A stretch of DNA of 64,000 bases from DATLZU01 sp051293835 (GTDB lineage: Bacteria; Nitrospirota; Nitrospiria; Nitrospirales; Nitrospiraceae), in assembly GCA_051293835.1 (NCBI GenBank), contig JBPKMA010000005.1, forward strand, positions 186,001-250,000, read 5' to 3'. Both the position numbers and the translations under genes were made by a program. This document shows positions 8,851 to 17,321 of this stretch, one piece after another (position 1 is the first letter of the stretch; the number at the start of each line of letters is the position of its first letter). The notes under the pieces are model-generated. The model saw only the letters and a list, made by a program, of their open reading frames with translations. It was not told the DNA's origin and did no database searches.

Positions 8851-9472
8851 ACGCGCGGACGGCCTGTCCGATGTCAGGGGCAGCGAGGACGGCGGAAATC
8901 ACGGCGACGCCGTCGGACCCGGCTCTCATAACCGCGTCGACGGACTCGATTGTGATCCCGCCGATCGCAAAGACCGGCAGGTCGGTCAGCGGACGAATCG
9001 CCCGCAGACCGTCGAGACCGACAACCGGATCATGATGCGACTTTGTTCCGGTCGGAAAGATCGGCCCGAACCCGACGTAGTCGGCCCCCCCCTTGGTGGC
9101 TTCCTCCACCTGGTCCGGGCGATGGGTTGAAACGCCGATGATCTTCCCCGCGCCGAGCAGGGAGCGGGCATGAGGCAGCGGGATATCTTCCTGCCCCAAG
9201 TGGACGCCGTCAGCGTCTACCGCCAAAGCCAAGTCGCAGCGGTCGTTGACAATCAGCAACGAACCGGTCTCCGCCGCGGCCCTGCGCAGTGCCATCGCAC
9301 GTCGGTAGGCCTCGCCCATGGGCGAGAGTTTGTCGCGGTACTGGAACAGGCGTGCCCCGTGAGCCGCCGCTTCCTGCAAGACCTCCTCGAGTGGCCGGTC
9401 CACTCGGACGGCCGGATCGAGAATCAGATAGAGACCTTTCAAGAGCGGATGTGGCGCAGGCCGGGCGGACAT
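8810..9472 (-). CDS. thiE: Thiamine-phosphate synthase
   Basis: Joins HMP-pyrophosphate and thiazole phosphate to thiamine monophosphate. TIM-barrel protein of 220 residues with QYRDK (about 42), NDRCDLA (about 72), DGVHLGQEDIP (about 86), the phosphate-binding FGPIFPT (about 129) and AIGGI (about 172). The start is the ATG at 9472, 22 bp after the accC stop; a longer reading from 9613 would overlap accC and adds non-homologous sequence. It is the last gene of the aroQ-efp-accB-accC-thiE run. Confidence 0.92.
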   Translation of the reverse strand: MSARPAPHPLLKGLYLILDPAVRVDRPLEEVLQEAAAHGARLFQYRDKLSPMGEAYRRAMALRRAAAETGSLLIVNDRCDLALAVDADGVHLGQEDIPLPHARSLLGAGKIIGVSTHRPDQVEEATKGGADYVGFGPIFPTGTKSHHDPVVGLDGLRAIRPLTDLPVFAIGGITIESVDAVMRAGSDGVAVISAVLAAPDIGQAVRAFIARLPAADRPVG

Positions 9473-9494
9473 GGCGGTCCCACGTCGGACACGG

Positions 9495-10844
9495 TCAGGA
9501 AGGGTGATTCGCGAGGAATCGCTCGAGAAAACTCGTCGAGACGTGGCCCTTCTGAAAATCGGGATCGTTGAAGATTTTCTTGTGCAGCGGGATGGTGGTC
9601 TTGATGCCTTCAATGACGAATTCGTCGAGCGCCCGCCTCATGCGGGCCATCGCCTCCTGCCGGTCGCGTCCGTGCGTGATCAATTTCGCAATCATGGAAT
9701 CGTAGTACGGGACGACCACCGCCTGTGCTTCCATCGCGGAGTCGACCCGGACCCCGAAACCGCCCGGTGGAGCCCATTTCGTAATCCGGCCGGGGCAGGG
9801 CGTGAACTTGTCCGGACACTCGGCGTTGATCCGGCATTCGAAGCTGTGTCCGGTCAACTGGATGTCCTGTTGTCTGAACGACAGCGGTTGCCCGTCGGCG
9901 ATGCGGATCTGTTCTTTGATCAAGTCGATCCCCGTGACCATCTCGGTGATGGGATGCTCGACCTGGATACGGGCGTTGACCTCCATAAAAAAGAAATTGA
10001 GGTCCTTGTCCAGCAGAAACTCCACCGTTCCGGCGTTGCGGTAGTGCACCGCTTTCACCGCTTCGACCGCTACCCGGCCTATCTCCCGCCGCAGCCGCTC
10101 GTCCACGGCCGGCGAGGGGGTTTCCTCGACGAGCTTTTGGTGACGGCGCTGAATGGAACAATCCCGTTCGCCGAGATGCACGACGCGCCCCCGGTGGTCG
10201 GCCAGGATTTGGACTTCGATATGGCGGGGTTCGAGAAAGTACCGTTCGAGATACACTCCTTCGTTGCCGAACGTGGTTTTGGCTTCCGCCTGGGCGGCCT
10301 GGAACGCACGGGCCAGGTCCTCGGCTTTGTTGACGACCCGCATACCCCGCCCGCCGCCGCCGGCTGAGGCTTTGATGATGACGGGAAACCCGATGGCCTT
10401 TGCCACTTCCAGCGCTTCCGCTTCGCTTCGCACTTCGCCGGGACTGCCTGGCGTGACGGGCAACCCGCGGCGGGCCACGATTTCCCGCGCCTTGGCTTTG
10501 TCACCTATCAGCGCGATATTCTCTGAGGTCGGTCCGATGAATTTGATCCCGATGGATTCGCAGACTTCGGCGAAGTGGGCATTCTCCGAGAGGAACCCGT
10601 AACCGGGATGGATGGCGTCCGCGCCGGTGATCTCGGCGGCGCTTAGGACGTTGGGGATGTTGCGATAACTCAGGGCATCCTCGGCCGGGCCGACGCAGAT
10701 ACGCTCGTCCGCGAGCCTGGTGTGAAGGGCATTGGCATCGGCCTCGGAATGGATCGCCACGGTTTTGATCCCGAGTTCCTTGCAGGCTCGGATGATTCTC
10801 AGGGCAATCTCTCCGCGGTTGGCGATCAGAATCTTCTTGAACAC
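9495..10844 (-). CDS. accC: Biotin carboxylase subunit of acetyl-CoA carboxylase
   Basis: ATP-grasp enzyme that carboxylates biotin on AccB, the first step of malonyl-CoA and fatty-acid synthesis. It has 449 residues, the normal length. It starts MFKKILIANRGEIALRI and has HPGYGFLSEN (about 80), the glycine-rich ATP loop KASAGGGGRGM (about 160), EVNARIQVEHP (about 287) and the active-site RDCSIQRRHQK region. It lies 53 bp after accB on the same strand. Confidence 0.96.
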   Translation of the reverse strand: MFKKILIANRGEIALRIIRACKELGIKTVAIHSEADANALHTRLADERICVGPAEDALSYRNIPNVLSAAEITGADAIHPGYGFLSENAHFAEVCESIGIKFIGPTSENIALIGDKAKAREIVARRGLPVTPGSPGEVRSEAEALEVAKAIGFPVIIKASAGGGGRGMRVVNKAEDLARAFQAAQAEAKTTFGNEGVYLERYFLEPRHIEVQILADHRGRVVHLGERDCSIQRRHQKLVEETPSPAVDERLRREIGRVAVEAVKAVHYRNAGTVEFLLDKDLNFFFMEVNARIQVEHPITEMVTGIDLIKEQIRIADGQPLSFRQQDIQLTGHSFECRINAECPDKFTPCPGRITKWAPPGGFGVRVDSAMEAQAVVVPYYDSMIAKLITHGRDRQEAMARMRRALDEFVIEGIKTTIPLHKKIFNDPDFQKGHVSTSFLERFLANHPS

Positions 10845-10897
10845 GTGATGACTTGATAAGGACTCACGCGAAGGCGACCTTCAACTCGCCCCTGTTC

Positions 10898-11464
10898 CTA
10901 CTCCGAGGCTTTTGGATCGATGAGAAATAGCGGCTGACCGTACTCCACCGGTTTGGTGCTCTCGACCAAAATCTTGACGACTCTCCCGTCTACCTCAGAT
11001 TCGATCTCGTTCATGAGCTTCATAGCTTCCACGATACACAGCACCTGTCCTTTCTTGACGAAGTCGCCTTCCTCCACGTACGGGTCGGCATCGGGTGAGG
11101 GAGAACGATAAAAGGTCCCGACGATCGGAGAGGTAATGGTGACCAAGCCAGTTGTGTCCTGGACCGGCGGGCCGCTCGGCGTTTGACCGGCAGCGGGTTG
11201 AGCTGCCGGATAGCTTTCCGGTATCGACGCGGCTTGCGGACGGATGCTCGTTTCGTGCCGAAGCCGGATGCGGGTTCCTTCGCGCTCGACCTCCAACTCC
11301 GTCAAATGATTGCGCCGCAGCAGGTCGATGAGCTCCTGCACCTGCTTGGTTTGATCGCTGGACAGTAACGGCTGGTCTCTCGCCACATCGGCGAAAGCCC
11401 GAGGCAAAATAATCGGTCGGCCGCGCTCCCTGCGCGTCCGTGGGCGAGATCGCGATTTGCTCAC
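10898..11464 (-). CDS. accB: Biotin carboxyl carrier protein of acetyl-CoA carboxylase
   Basis: Carries the biotin shuttled between AccC and the carboxyltransferase. It has 188 residues. The N-terminal helix is TKQVQELIDLLRRN, followed by a Pro/Ala-rich linker and the C-terminal biotinyl domain with EAMKLMNE (Lys is the biotin site). The GTG start at 11464 overlaps the efp stop (GTGA), so the genes are coupled. This start gives an unusually basic about 35-residue leader before the normal AccB N-terminus. No better start with a ribosome site is seen, so the true N-terminus is uncertain. Confidence 0.92.
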   Translation of the reverse strand: MSKSRSRPRTRRERGRPIILPRAFADVARDQPLLSSDQTKQVQELIDLLRRNHLTELEVEREGTRIRLRHETSIRPQAASIPESYPAAQPAAGQTPSGPPVQDTTGLVTITSPIVGTFYRSPSPDADPYVEEGDFVKKGQVLCIVEAMKLMNEIESEVDGRVVKILVESTKPVEYGQPLFLIDPKASE

Positions 11465-12021
11465 CGAACACGCTCCACGTATTCGCGGGTTCTCGTGTCG
11501 ATTTTGATGACTTCCCCGACCTCGAGATACAACGGCACCTTGATGACGGCACCGGTCTCGACGACGGCGGGCTTGCTCCCTCCAGATGCCGTATCGCCTC
11601 GGACGCCCGGCTCCGCGTCCACCACCTTCAGCTCGATAAAGGTCGGCAGCTCCACGGCGATCGGCTGGTGTTCGTAAATCAGGATCTTGACGACCATGTT
11701 TTCCTTGAGCAGATCGACGTCGGGCCCCAACTGTTTCCTGTCGTAGGTGAACTGCTCATACGTTTCCGTGTCCATAAACGTATAGGAATCCCCCGACGCG
11801 TAGAGAAACTGCATCTCGCGTTCATCGAGATCGGGCTCTTCGAACTTCTCGCCGGATCGAAACGTGCGATCCAGCACGTTACCGGTCTTGTAGCTTTTGA
11901 GCTTCGTGCGCACGAACGCCCCACCCTTGCCGGGCTTGACATGTTGGAACTCCACAATGTAGTAAGGTTCGCCTTCGACCAGAATACGGGCGCCATTGCG
12001 AAAATCGGCGGTCGAAATCAC
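11461..12021 (-). CDS. efp: Translation elongation factor P
   Basis: Relieves ribosome stalling at polyproline by binding between the P and E sites. It has 186 residues, the typical length, with the three beta-barrel domains. The modified-loop region reads PGKGGAF with a lysine at the position that is hydroxylysyl/beta-lysylated in E. coli. The modifying enzymes EpmA/EpmB are not in the window. It is coupled by a 4-bp overlap to accB. Confidence 0.95.
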   Translation of the reverse strand: MISTADFRNGARILVEGEPYYIVEFQHVKPGKGGAFVRTKLKSYKTGNVLDRTFRSGEKFEEPDLDEREMQFLYASGDSYTFMDTETYEQFTYDRKQLGPDVDLLKENMVVKILIYEHQPIAVELPTFIELKVVDAEPGVRGDTASGGSKPAVVETGAVIKVPLYLEVGEVIKIDTRTREYVERVR

Positions 12022-12126
12022 AGTTCTCTTCCTCTCTTTCGCTTCTCATCGATGAAGGTGAACACAGACGATGCACATGCGGACCGGTTGGACGCGGATC
12101 GACCAGGCATCGCCCACTTGCCCCGT

Positions 12127-12609
12127 CTACGCTTTTCTGCCGCCTTTGCGCGGAATCCGCCGGGCCGTTCGAGTGGACTTCAGGTGATCGAGGAGACCAC
12201 GCATTGCGAGCAGATATCCCGTTGGACCAAACCCCGAGACTTGGCCCAACGCCACGCCAGCGATGTAAGAGCGGTGTCTGAACGGTTCCCGTTGATAGAT
12301 ATTGGTCAAATGCACTTCGACGGTCGGCAAAGCGGTTGCTGCGATCGCATCTCGAATCGCCACGCTGGTATGGGTATATCCAGCCGGATTGATGATGAGA
12401 CCATCGAATCCTGTTCTGGCCTCTTGGATCCAGGTGACCAGTTCGCCTTCGCTGTTCGACTGCTTGATCTCGACATGGATCCCTATCTGCTCGGCCAGCC
12501 GCGTGATGGCGTCGTTGACAGCCTTCAGGGATGTAGTCCCGTACAGCGATCGCTCACGGGTTCCCAGCAGATTGAGGTTAGGGCCGTGGAGCACAAGCAC
12601 CCGCACCAT
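12127..12609 (-). CDS. aroQ: 3-dehydroquinate dehydratase, type II
   Basis: Third step of the shikimate pathway. It has 160 residues. LHGPNLNLLGTRE at the start, the catalytic Tyr in RSLYG, NPAGYTHTSVA (substrate loop), EVHLTNIYQREPFRH with the catalytic His of type II enzymes, and GFGPTGYLLA near the end are all present. The start is the ATG at 12609 directly before VRVLVLHGP; a reading from 12681 adds 24 unrelated residues. The C-terminal tail (about 15 residues) is strongly basic. Confidence 0.93.
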   Translation of the reverse strand: MVRVLVLHGPNLNLLGTRERSLYGTTSLKAVNDAITRLAEQIGIHVEIKQSNSEGELVTWIQEARTGFDGLIINPAGYTHTSVAIRDAIAATALPTVEVHLTNIYQREPFRHRSYIAGVALGQVSGFGPTGYLLAMRGLLDHLKSTRTARRIPRKGGRKA

Positions 12610-12788
12610 GTCTGATTCCTTTGGTCCGTGCTTCCACAAACCGTACTTCTTGTGCTCCCCTTTCCAACCGGGCTGAGACAATTATTGTAGCAATTCGTCG
12701 AGGTCGGGTCAAACAAAGGTTCAGCTCGCCTCATTCCCGACGCGGAGTCTCATGGTCCTCAGCAGCTGTTCGAGGCGTGCCCGTTTGC

Positions 12789-13345
12789 TCAATGTCTATG
12801 GCAACTATCGGAAGTTGCGGAGTGGGCTGGCAGGCCGGCGACGTGGGACCGGGCTTCCTCGTTCCGGTCACGCGGATGTGCTTCTTCGAGACGAGTCGCC
12901 GTGCGTCGATAGGTTTCGGGTTCAACTGGTGGTCGCGACGGATATCGGTCGAGGGTGGATTTGAGCGCCAACGCTTCTTTGTCTTGAGGGTTGACTGTCA
13001 GGATCGCCTCACAGGAACACAGCGCCGCTTCTTCGACTCCTTCGGTGGCAGACATTTGGGCCAGCGTGCGGTAGGTCTCAGATTGTCCGGGCTTCTCCTG
13101 AACGCAACCTCAAGGAGTGTGCTGGCTTTTGCGGTTTGTTCGAGATGCACATAGGCTCCTCCCAGCGCCACCATCGCCGTGACGAATCCCGGATTCACTT
13201 GCATCCCCGCTTCCCATACCGCGGTGGCCTCCTGCCATGGGCCGGCTTTCTCATACTCTTCGACCGGAGGGAGAAAGACCTTTGACTGTGGATCTCTAGC
13301 CAACGCGGCGGCAAGCCGTTCGATCTCACAGAAGCTCGAAAACGC
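12789..13345 (-). pseudogene. Frameshifted tetratricopeptide-repeat protein gene
   Basis: Two reading frames each carry half of one TPR protein. The first (down to about 13077) reads ...EIERLAAALARDPQSK, EYEKAGPWQEATAVWEAG and NPGFVTAMVALGGAYVHLEQ, ending at SPDNLR. One missing base near 13077 moves the sense to a second frame reading TYRTLAQMSATEGVEEAAL and CEAILTVNPQDKEALALKS, down to a stop at 12789. No ATG start survives; the frame opens after a stop near 13347 and only a TTG is available. The gene follows coaBC co-directionally. The function is unknown beyond a helical repeat scaffold. The third part (below about 12930) is no longer TPR-like. Confidence 0.75.
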
Positions 13346-13392
13346 CCTTCAAAAGGCAGCGAAAGACAGCATCGGCGAGCACCAGATTGCCG

Positions 13393-14634
13393 CTAGCTCG
13401 TTTGAGAACCGGTCTGCCGGCAGCCAGTGCGCAAACGCTGGATTGCATCGAGGATGTGATGAGCCAGTTCCCGTTTGGGCATCAGAGGAAGCTGAATTTC
13501 GCGCTGATCACGGTCGATCAGCGTCGCCGCATTCATGTCGGATCCGAAGCCGGCCCCTTCGGCGCGTACATCATTGGCGACGATCAAGTCGAGACGTTTA
13601 CGTATGAGCTTTTCCTTGGCATGGGCGATGAGATTCTGCGTCTCGGCAGCAAAGCCAACCAAAATCTGCGAGGTGCGACGTTTAGACAGGAGATGCAAGA
13701 TATCGGGGGTGGGTTCGAGCGTCAAGGATTTCCATGCGTGTTCTGTCTTCTTCAATTTGTGGTCTGCCGGATGTTTCGGACGAAAGTCCGCGACTGCGGC
13801 GGCCATGATGATGACGGTCGCCCAGGTCAGTCGCATCATCAGCGCTTTTTCCATTTCCTCTGCGGTGGTGACGGCCACAGCGTCGACCCCCGCAGGAATA
13901 GGAAGCGACGTCGGGCCAGTCACGAGCGTGACCGCTGCGCCGCGCTCGCGGGCCGCTTGGGCGATCGCATAGCCCATTTTCCCGGAGGAACGGTTCGAGA
14001 TGAAGCGGACCGGATCGATGGGTTCTTGAGTCGGACCGGCCGAGACCAGCACGCGCTCGCCGATCCAGTCCTGTCGCCGAGAGAGTTGCGCCTCGATCGC
14101 GGCGAGGATCGTCGTTTCCTCGGCCAGCCGTCCCTGTCCGATTCGGCCGGAGGCCAACGGACCTTCGACGGGATCGATGATGAGCGCGCCTCGTTGCCGC
14201 AGTTGGGCGACGTGGGCTACCACGGTCGGATGTGCCCACATGTCGCCGTCCATTGCCGGCGCAATGATCAAGGGGCAATGGGTCGTCAGGAGCAACGTGC
14301 TGAGCAGATCATCCGCGAGCCCCAATGCGGCCTTGGCCAAGAAATGAGCTGTGGCGGGTGCGACGACGACCGCATCGGCCTGTTCCGGCAAGCGGAGATG
14401 AAGCATCTCCTGATGCGCCGCGAAGAGGTCGGTAGCAACCGGCTGCCCGGAGAGCACCTCGAAAGTGAGCGGCGCGACGAACCGCGTGGCGGCCTCGGTC
14501 AGCACCACGTTGACGTGCGCCCCCTCCCGGACCAGTGAGCGCAACAATTCAACTGCCTTGTAGGCGGCGATGCTCCCGGTGACGCCGAGGACGATCCGCT
14601 TCCCGAGAAACTTGGGTATTGGCTCAGCCTGCAC
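13393..14634 (-). CDS. coaBC: Bifunctional phosphopantothenoylcysteine decarboxylase/synthetase
   Basis: Makes 4'-phosphopantetheine for coenzyme A: the N-terminal flavin-dependent CoaC half decarboxylates, and the C-terminal CoaB half couples cysteine using CTP. It has 413 residues. GVTGSIAAYKAVELLR opens the CoaC fold; APAMDGDMW (about 119) is the PXMNXXMW-type motif, here with D for the usual N. GPTQEPIDPVRFISNRSSGK (about 200) is the CoaB hallmark. The start is a GTG at 14634, 9 bp after rpoZ. Confidence 0.93.
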   Translation of the reverse strand: MQAEPIPKFLGKRIVLGVTGSIAAYKAVELLRSLVREGAHVNVVLTEAATRFVAPLTFEVLSGQPVATDLFAAHQEMLHLRLPEQADAVVVAPATAHFLAKAALGLADDLLSTLLLTTHCPLIIAPAMDGDMWAHPTVVAHVAQLRQRGALIIDPVEGPLASGRIGQGRLAEETTILAAIEAQLSRRQDWIGERVLVSAGPTQEPIDPVRFISNRSSGKMGYAIAQAARERGAAVTLVTGPTSLPIPAGVDAVAVTTAEEMEKALMMRLTWATVIIMAAAVADFRPKHPADHKLKKTEHAWKSLTLEPTPDILHLLSKRRTSQILVGFAAETQNLIAHAKEKLIRKRLDLIVANDVRAEGAGFGSDMNAATLIDRDQREIQLPLMPKRELAHHILDAIQRLRTGCRQTGSQTS

Positions 14635-14643
14635 GACAGCGGG

Positions 14644-15006
14644 TTACTCTTCGCTTTCCGGTTCAGCGGCTGGCTTGACCGAGTCATCGACGTAGACGCT
14701 CAGTTCTTTCTTGATTTCCTTGGCGTCCTCACCAGTCATGGTCGCCATACGCTCGGTCTCTGTCTCCCTGCTGCGCTTGGCTTCCCGAAGCGCCTCGCGC
14801 GCCTCTTTTCCGGTCAAGAACTGCACTTCGCCGCGCAGCACCTCGTCCAGTGCGATCGTCGTCTCTTTGGTGAACTTCGACGTGCCGGTCGGCTTGGCTC
14901 CCTGAATCAAGTGCTTCGCCCGCTGAATGGCGATCAGGGCAAGCCGGTGACGAGAATCGAACCGATCATGATCGAATTCTGGCAATAAGGACAACATGTC
15001 AACCAT
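14644..15006 (-). CDS. rpoZ: DNA-directed RNA polymerase omega subunit
   Basis: Small RNA polymerase assembly subunit (120 residues). The conserved omega core reads DSRHRLALIAIQRAKHL (about 17-33), followed by TTIALDEVL(R)GEV. It is longer than E. coli omega (91) because of a charged C-terminal extension. The ATG at 15006 overlaps the gmk stop by 8 bp; a second ATG at 14997 is also possible. The gmk-rpoZ-coaBC order is conserved in many bacteria. Confidence 0.92.
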   Translation of the reverse strand: MVDMLSLLPEFDHDRFDSRHRLALIAIQRAKHLIQGAKPTGTSKFTKETTIALDEVLRGEVQFLTGKEAREALREAKRSRETETERMATMTGEDAKEIKKELSVYVDDSVKPAAEPESEE

Positions 15007-15718
15007 GGGTCTTTGTGCTCCCTTTCGCAGCCGTAGACGCGTCTCTGTCCACGGGTTTGGTCTCTTTATCCAGGATAAAGTTCTCCTCTAGCCAGGCCAT
15101 GTCAAGCCGTTTGGTCTTGATCCGTTCTGCCCAAAAGATGCTTTCCAGCTCTTTCAGCGACTGCTTCAGCTCCTCGTTTCGTACGATGTAGTAATACTCA
15201 CGGTAACTCCAAACTTCTTCGCGGGCTTTCTGGAGGCGCTGTTGGATTTCCTCTGGAGAATCGCCGGCACGGGCCTGAAGCCGCGTTCGCAGGACTTCCA
15301 GTGACGGGGGAAGGATGAAAATATAGACGGCGTCTTCGAATTTTTTCTTCACCTGCATCGCACCCTGGACATCGATTTCCAGCAGGACATCGATCCCCTG
15401 TTCCAGCGTGTCGGACAGGGCTTTTCTAGGTGTGCCGTACCAGTGGCCGTAGACGCGGGCGTACTCCAGAAACTCGTTCCGCTCGATCATGTCCTGGAAC
15501 ACGCGTTCTTCGACGAAATAGTAGTCGCGTCCGTGTTCTTCACCGGGGCGCGGCTTTCTCGTCGTGTAGGAAATCGAATACCACACGTCTGGAACGATAG
15601 AGACGATTTGTTTGCACAATGTGGTCTTTCCGGCTCCGGACGGCGCGGAGACGACGAACAGCAGGCCCCTCCGATGCTCCGAGGAACTCTTTCTGGTTAG
15701 CGACAGTTCAGATGCCAT
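14999..15718 (-). CDS. gmk: Guanylate kinase
   Basis: ATP-dependent phosphorylation of GMP to GDP. It has 239 residues, slightly longer than usual because of N- and C-terminal extensions. The P-loop is SAPSGAGKTTL (about 25), then SYTTRKPRPGEEHGRDYYFV (GMP-binding), LEYARVYGHWYGT and LEIDVQGA. It sits between yicC and rpoZ and overlaps the latter. Confidence 0.95.
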   Translation of the reverse strand: MASELSLTRKSSSEHRRGLLFVVSAPSGAGKTTLCKQIVSIVPDVWYSISYTTRKPRPGEEHGRDYYFVEERVFQDMIERNEFLEYARVYGHWYGTPRKALSDTLEQGIDVLLEIDVQGAMQVKKKFEDAVYIFILPPSLEVLRTRLQARAGDSPEEIQQRLQKAREEVWSYREYYYIVRNEELKQSLKELESIFWAERIKTKRLDMAWLEENFILDKETKPVDRDASTAAKGSTKTHG

Positions 15719-15744
15719 AGAAAGGCTCGCCTCAGTAGGCGCGG

Positions 15745-16623
15745 CTATTCAACGTTCTGGACCTGCTCGCGAATCTTCTCCAGTTCCGACTTGATGTGGA
15801 TGACCCACCTCGCAATTTCGGCATCCGCGGCTTTGGAGCCGATGGTGTTGATCTCGCGCCCCATTTCCTGCAGCAGAAAATCCAATGTCTTGCCTACCGA
15901 GCCCTTCCGCCGCAGGAGGTGATCAAACTGGGCCATATGGGAATCAAGCCTGACCAATTCTTCGGTGACGTCGCAACGGTCAGCGTAGATCGCCAATTCC
16001 TGATTCAACCGTCCGACATCCGGCGAGTTGGCCCCGAGAAGGCTCTCGACCCGGGCTTTCATACGGATAAACGCTTCCCGCACGACTTCGGGAGCGCGTT
16101 GGGCGATGAAGCGCTTCGCTATTCGGATCGAACGGAGTCGCTCCCGGATGTCTTTGGCCAGTGCGGCTCCCTCGCGGCGGCGCATGCGGTCCAGATCAGT
16201 CAACGCTTGGCCAAGCAGCTGCTTGGTCAGACGGCTGAGCCGTGGATCGCCACTCGGCTGGTCCGTGATCACCATGATGTCTCGGAAACCGGAGAGCAGC
16301 GCGAGATCGATCGTTCCGCCGATCCGCAGATCCTTCTGCAACTCACGGAGGGTTTGATAGTACTGCCTGGCGAGGGAACGGTCAAGAGAGACGGCTCGCG
16401 CTGTGTCTCTTTCGCCCCCTAGCGAAACCGTCACTTCCACACGGCCGCGAAGACAACGCCGTTGCACCGCTTTCTTGAACGGTTCCTCGAGGTCACTCAG
16501 CGAATGTGGCAACCGCGTCACGATCTCCAAAAAACGATGATTGACCGCGCGCACTTCCACCGCCACGGATCCCCGCCGCCAACTCGCTTCGCGCCGGCCA
16601 TAGCCCGTCATGCTGCGAATCAT
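15745..16623 (-). CDS. yicC: YicC-family endoribonuclease-like protein
   Basis: 292 residues with the family start MIRSMTGYGR, VNHRFLEIVTRLP (about 27) and the C-terminal DUF1732 block reading DFLLQEMGREINTIGSKA (about 253). E. coli YicC is reported to act as an endoribonuclease linked to small-RNA turnover; a role in this organism is inferred from family only. The ATG at 16623 overlaps the nth stop (ATGA); the open frame continues 120 codons upstream without homology and is not coding there. gmk follows 26 bp downstream, the usual yicC-gmk arrangement. Confidence 0.92.
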   Translation of the reverse strand: MIRSMTGYGRREASWRRGSVAVEVRAVNHRFLEIVTRLPHSLSDLEEPFKKAVQRRCLRGRVEVTVSLGGERDTARAVSLDRSLARQYYQTLRELQKDLRIGGTIDLALLSGFRDIMVITDQPSGDPRLSRLTKQLLGQALTDLDRMRRREGAALAKDIRERLRSIRIAKRFIAQRAPEVVREAFIRMKARVESLLGANSPDVGRLNQELAIYADRCDVTEELVRLDSHMAQFDHLLRRKGSVGKTLDFLLQEMGREINTIGSKAADAEIARWVIHIKSELEKIREQVQNVE

Positions 16624-17267
16624 TGGGGCTGTTTCCCTTTCCACGGACAGTCGTCGTAGATGGTGCATTCCCCGCACTTGGGTTTGCGGGCAAGGCACAC
16701 GTATCGACCGTGCAACAAGAGGCGTTGTGATCCTTCCGTCCACTCGTCCTTCGGAATGACGCGCTGAAGATCCTTTTCGATTCGGTCGGGCTCCCTCGAT
16801 CGAGTCAGTCCCAGGCGGATGGCCACCCGCTTGACGTGGGTATCCACTACGACGGCCGGCTGCCCGAACGCGTTGCCGAGCACTACGTTCGCAGTCTTCC
16901 GTCCCACGCCAGGCAAGGTCGTCAGTTCCTCCATGGTGCACGGGACTTTTCCGCCGAATCGCTCCTCCACAGCCTTGGCGCATTCGATGAGATGGTTTGC
17001 CTTGCTCTTGTAGAACCCGGTCGAACGGATCATCGCCTCTAGTTCCGTCCGTTGCGCACGGACGTAATCGGCGGGCCTGAGGTATTTCTTAAAGAGCGCC
17101 GGCGTAACCTGATTCACACGCCGGTCTGTGCACTGGGCCGACAGGATCGTGGCAACCAACAACTCCCATGGGTTCCGGTACCTTAATTCCACCCGAGCCG
17201 ACGGCCAGATCCAGCGAAGCGCGCAAAGGATGCGCTGCACTCGCTTGTGCAGTTTTGTGTCCGTCAC
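16620..17267 (-). CDS. nth: Endonuclease III (DNA glycosylase/AP lyase)
   Basis: Removes oxidised pyrimidines and cleaves the abasic site in base-excision repair. The helix-hairpin-helix LPGVGRKTANVVL carries the catalytic Lys, and VVDTHVKR the catalytic Asp. The 4Fe-4S ligands follow the C-x6-C-x2-C-x5-C pattern near the C-terminus (CLARKPKC, GEC, TIYDDC). I place the start at the GTG at 17267, giving 215 residues that begin MTDTKLHKRV and align with the family length. A TTG at 17300 would add 11 residues. Confidence 0.93.
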   Translation of the reverse strand: MTDTKLHKRVQRILCALRWIWPSARVELRYRNPWELLVATILSAQCTDRRVNQVTPALFKKYLRPADYVRAQRTELEAMIRSTGFYKSKANHLIECAKAVEERFGGKVPCTMEELTTLPGVGRKTANVVLGNAFGQPAVVVDTHVKRVAIRLGLTRSREPDRIEKDLQRVIPKDEWTEGSQRLLLHGRYVCLARKPKCGECTIYDDCPWKGKQPQ

Positions 17268-17321
17268 GTTTCGCCGGTCGTTCTCGCCACGATGAACCAA
17301 TCAGTCGCAAAAAGCGAGTGG

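Noticed and set aside
9471..10367. 298-codon plus-strand open frame over accC
   Set aside because: Exact antisense of a strongly conserved biotin carboxylase; no ribosome site.
11440..12615. 391-codon plus-strand open frame over efp and aroQ
   Set aside because: Spans two conserved genes on the other strand; composition typical of a shadow frame.
16624..16983. N-terminal extension of yicC by 120 codons
   Set aside because: It lies antiparallel in frame terms to the conserved end of nth on the same strand and has no homology; MIRSMTGYGR is the family start.
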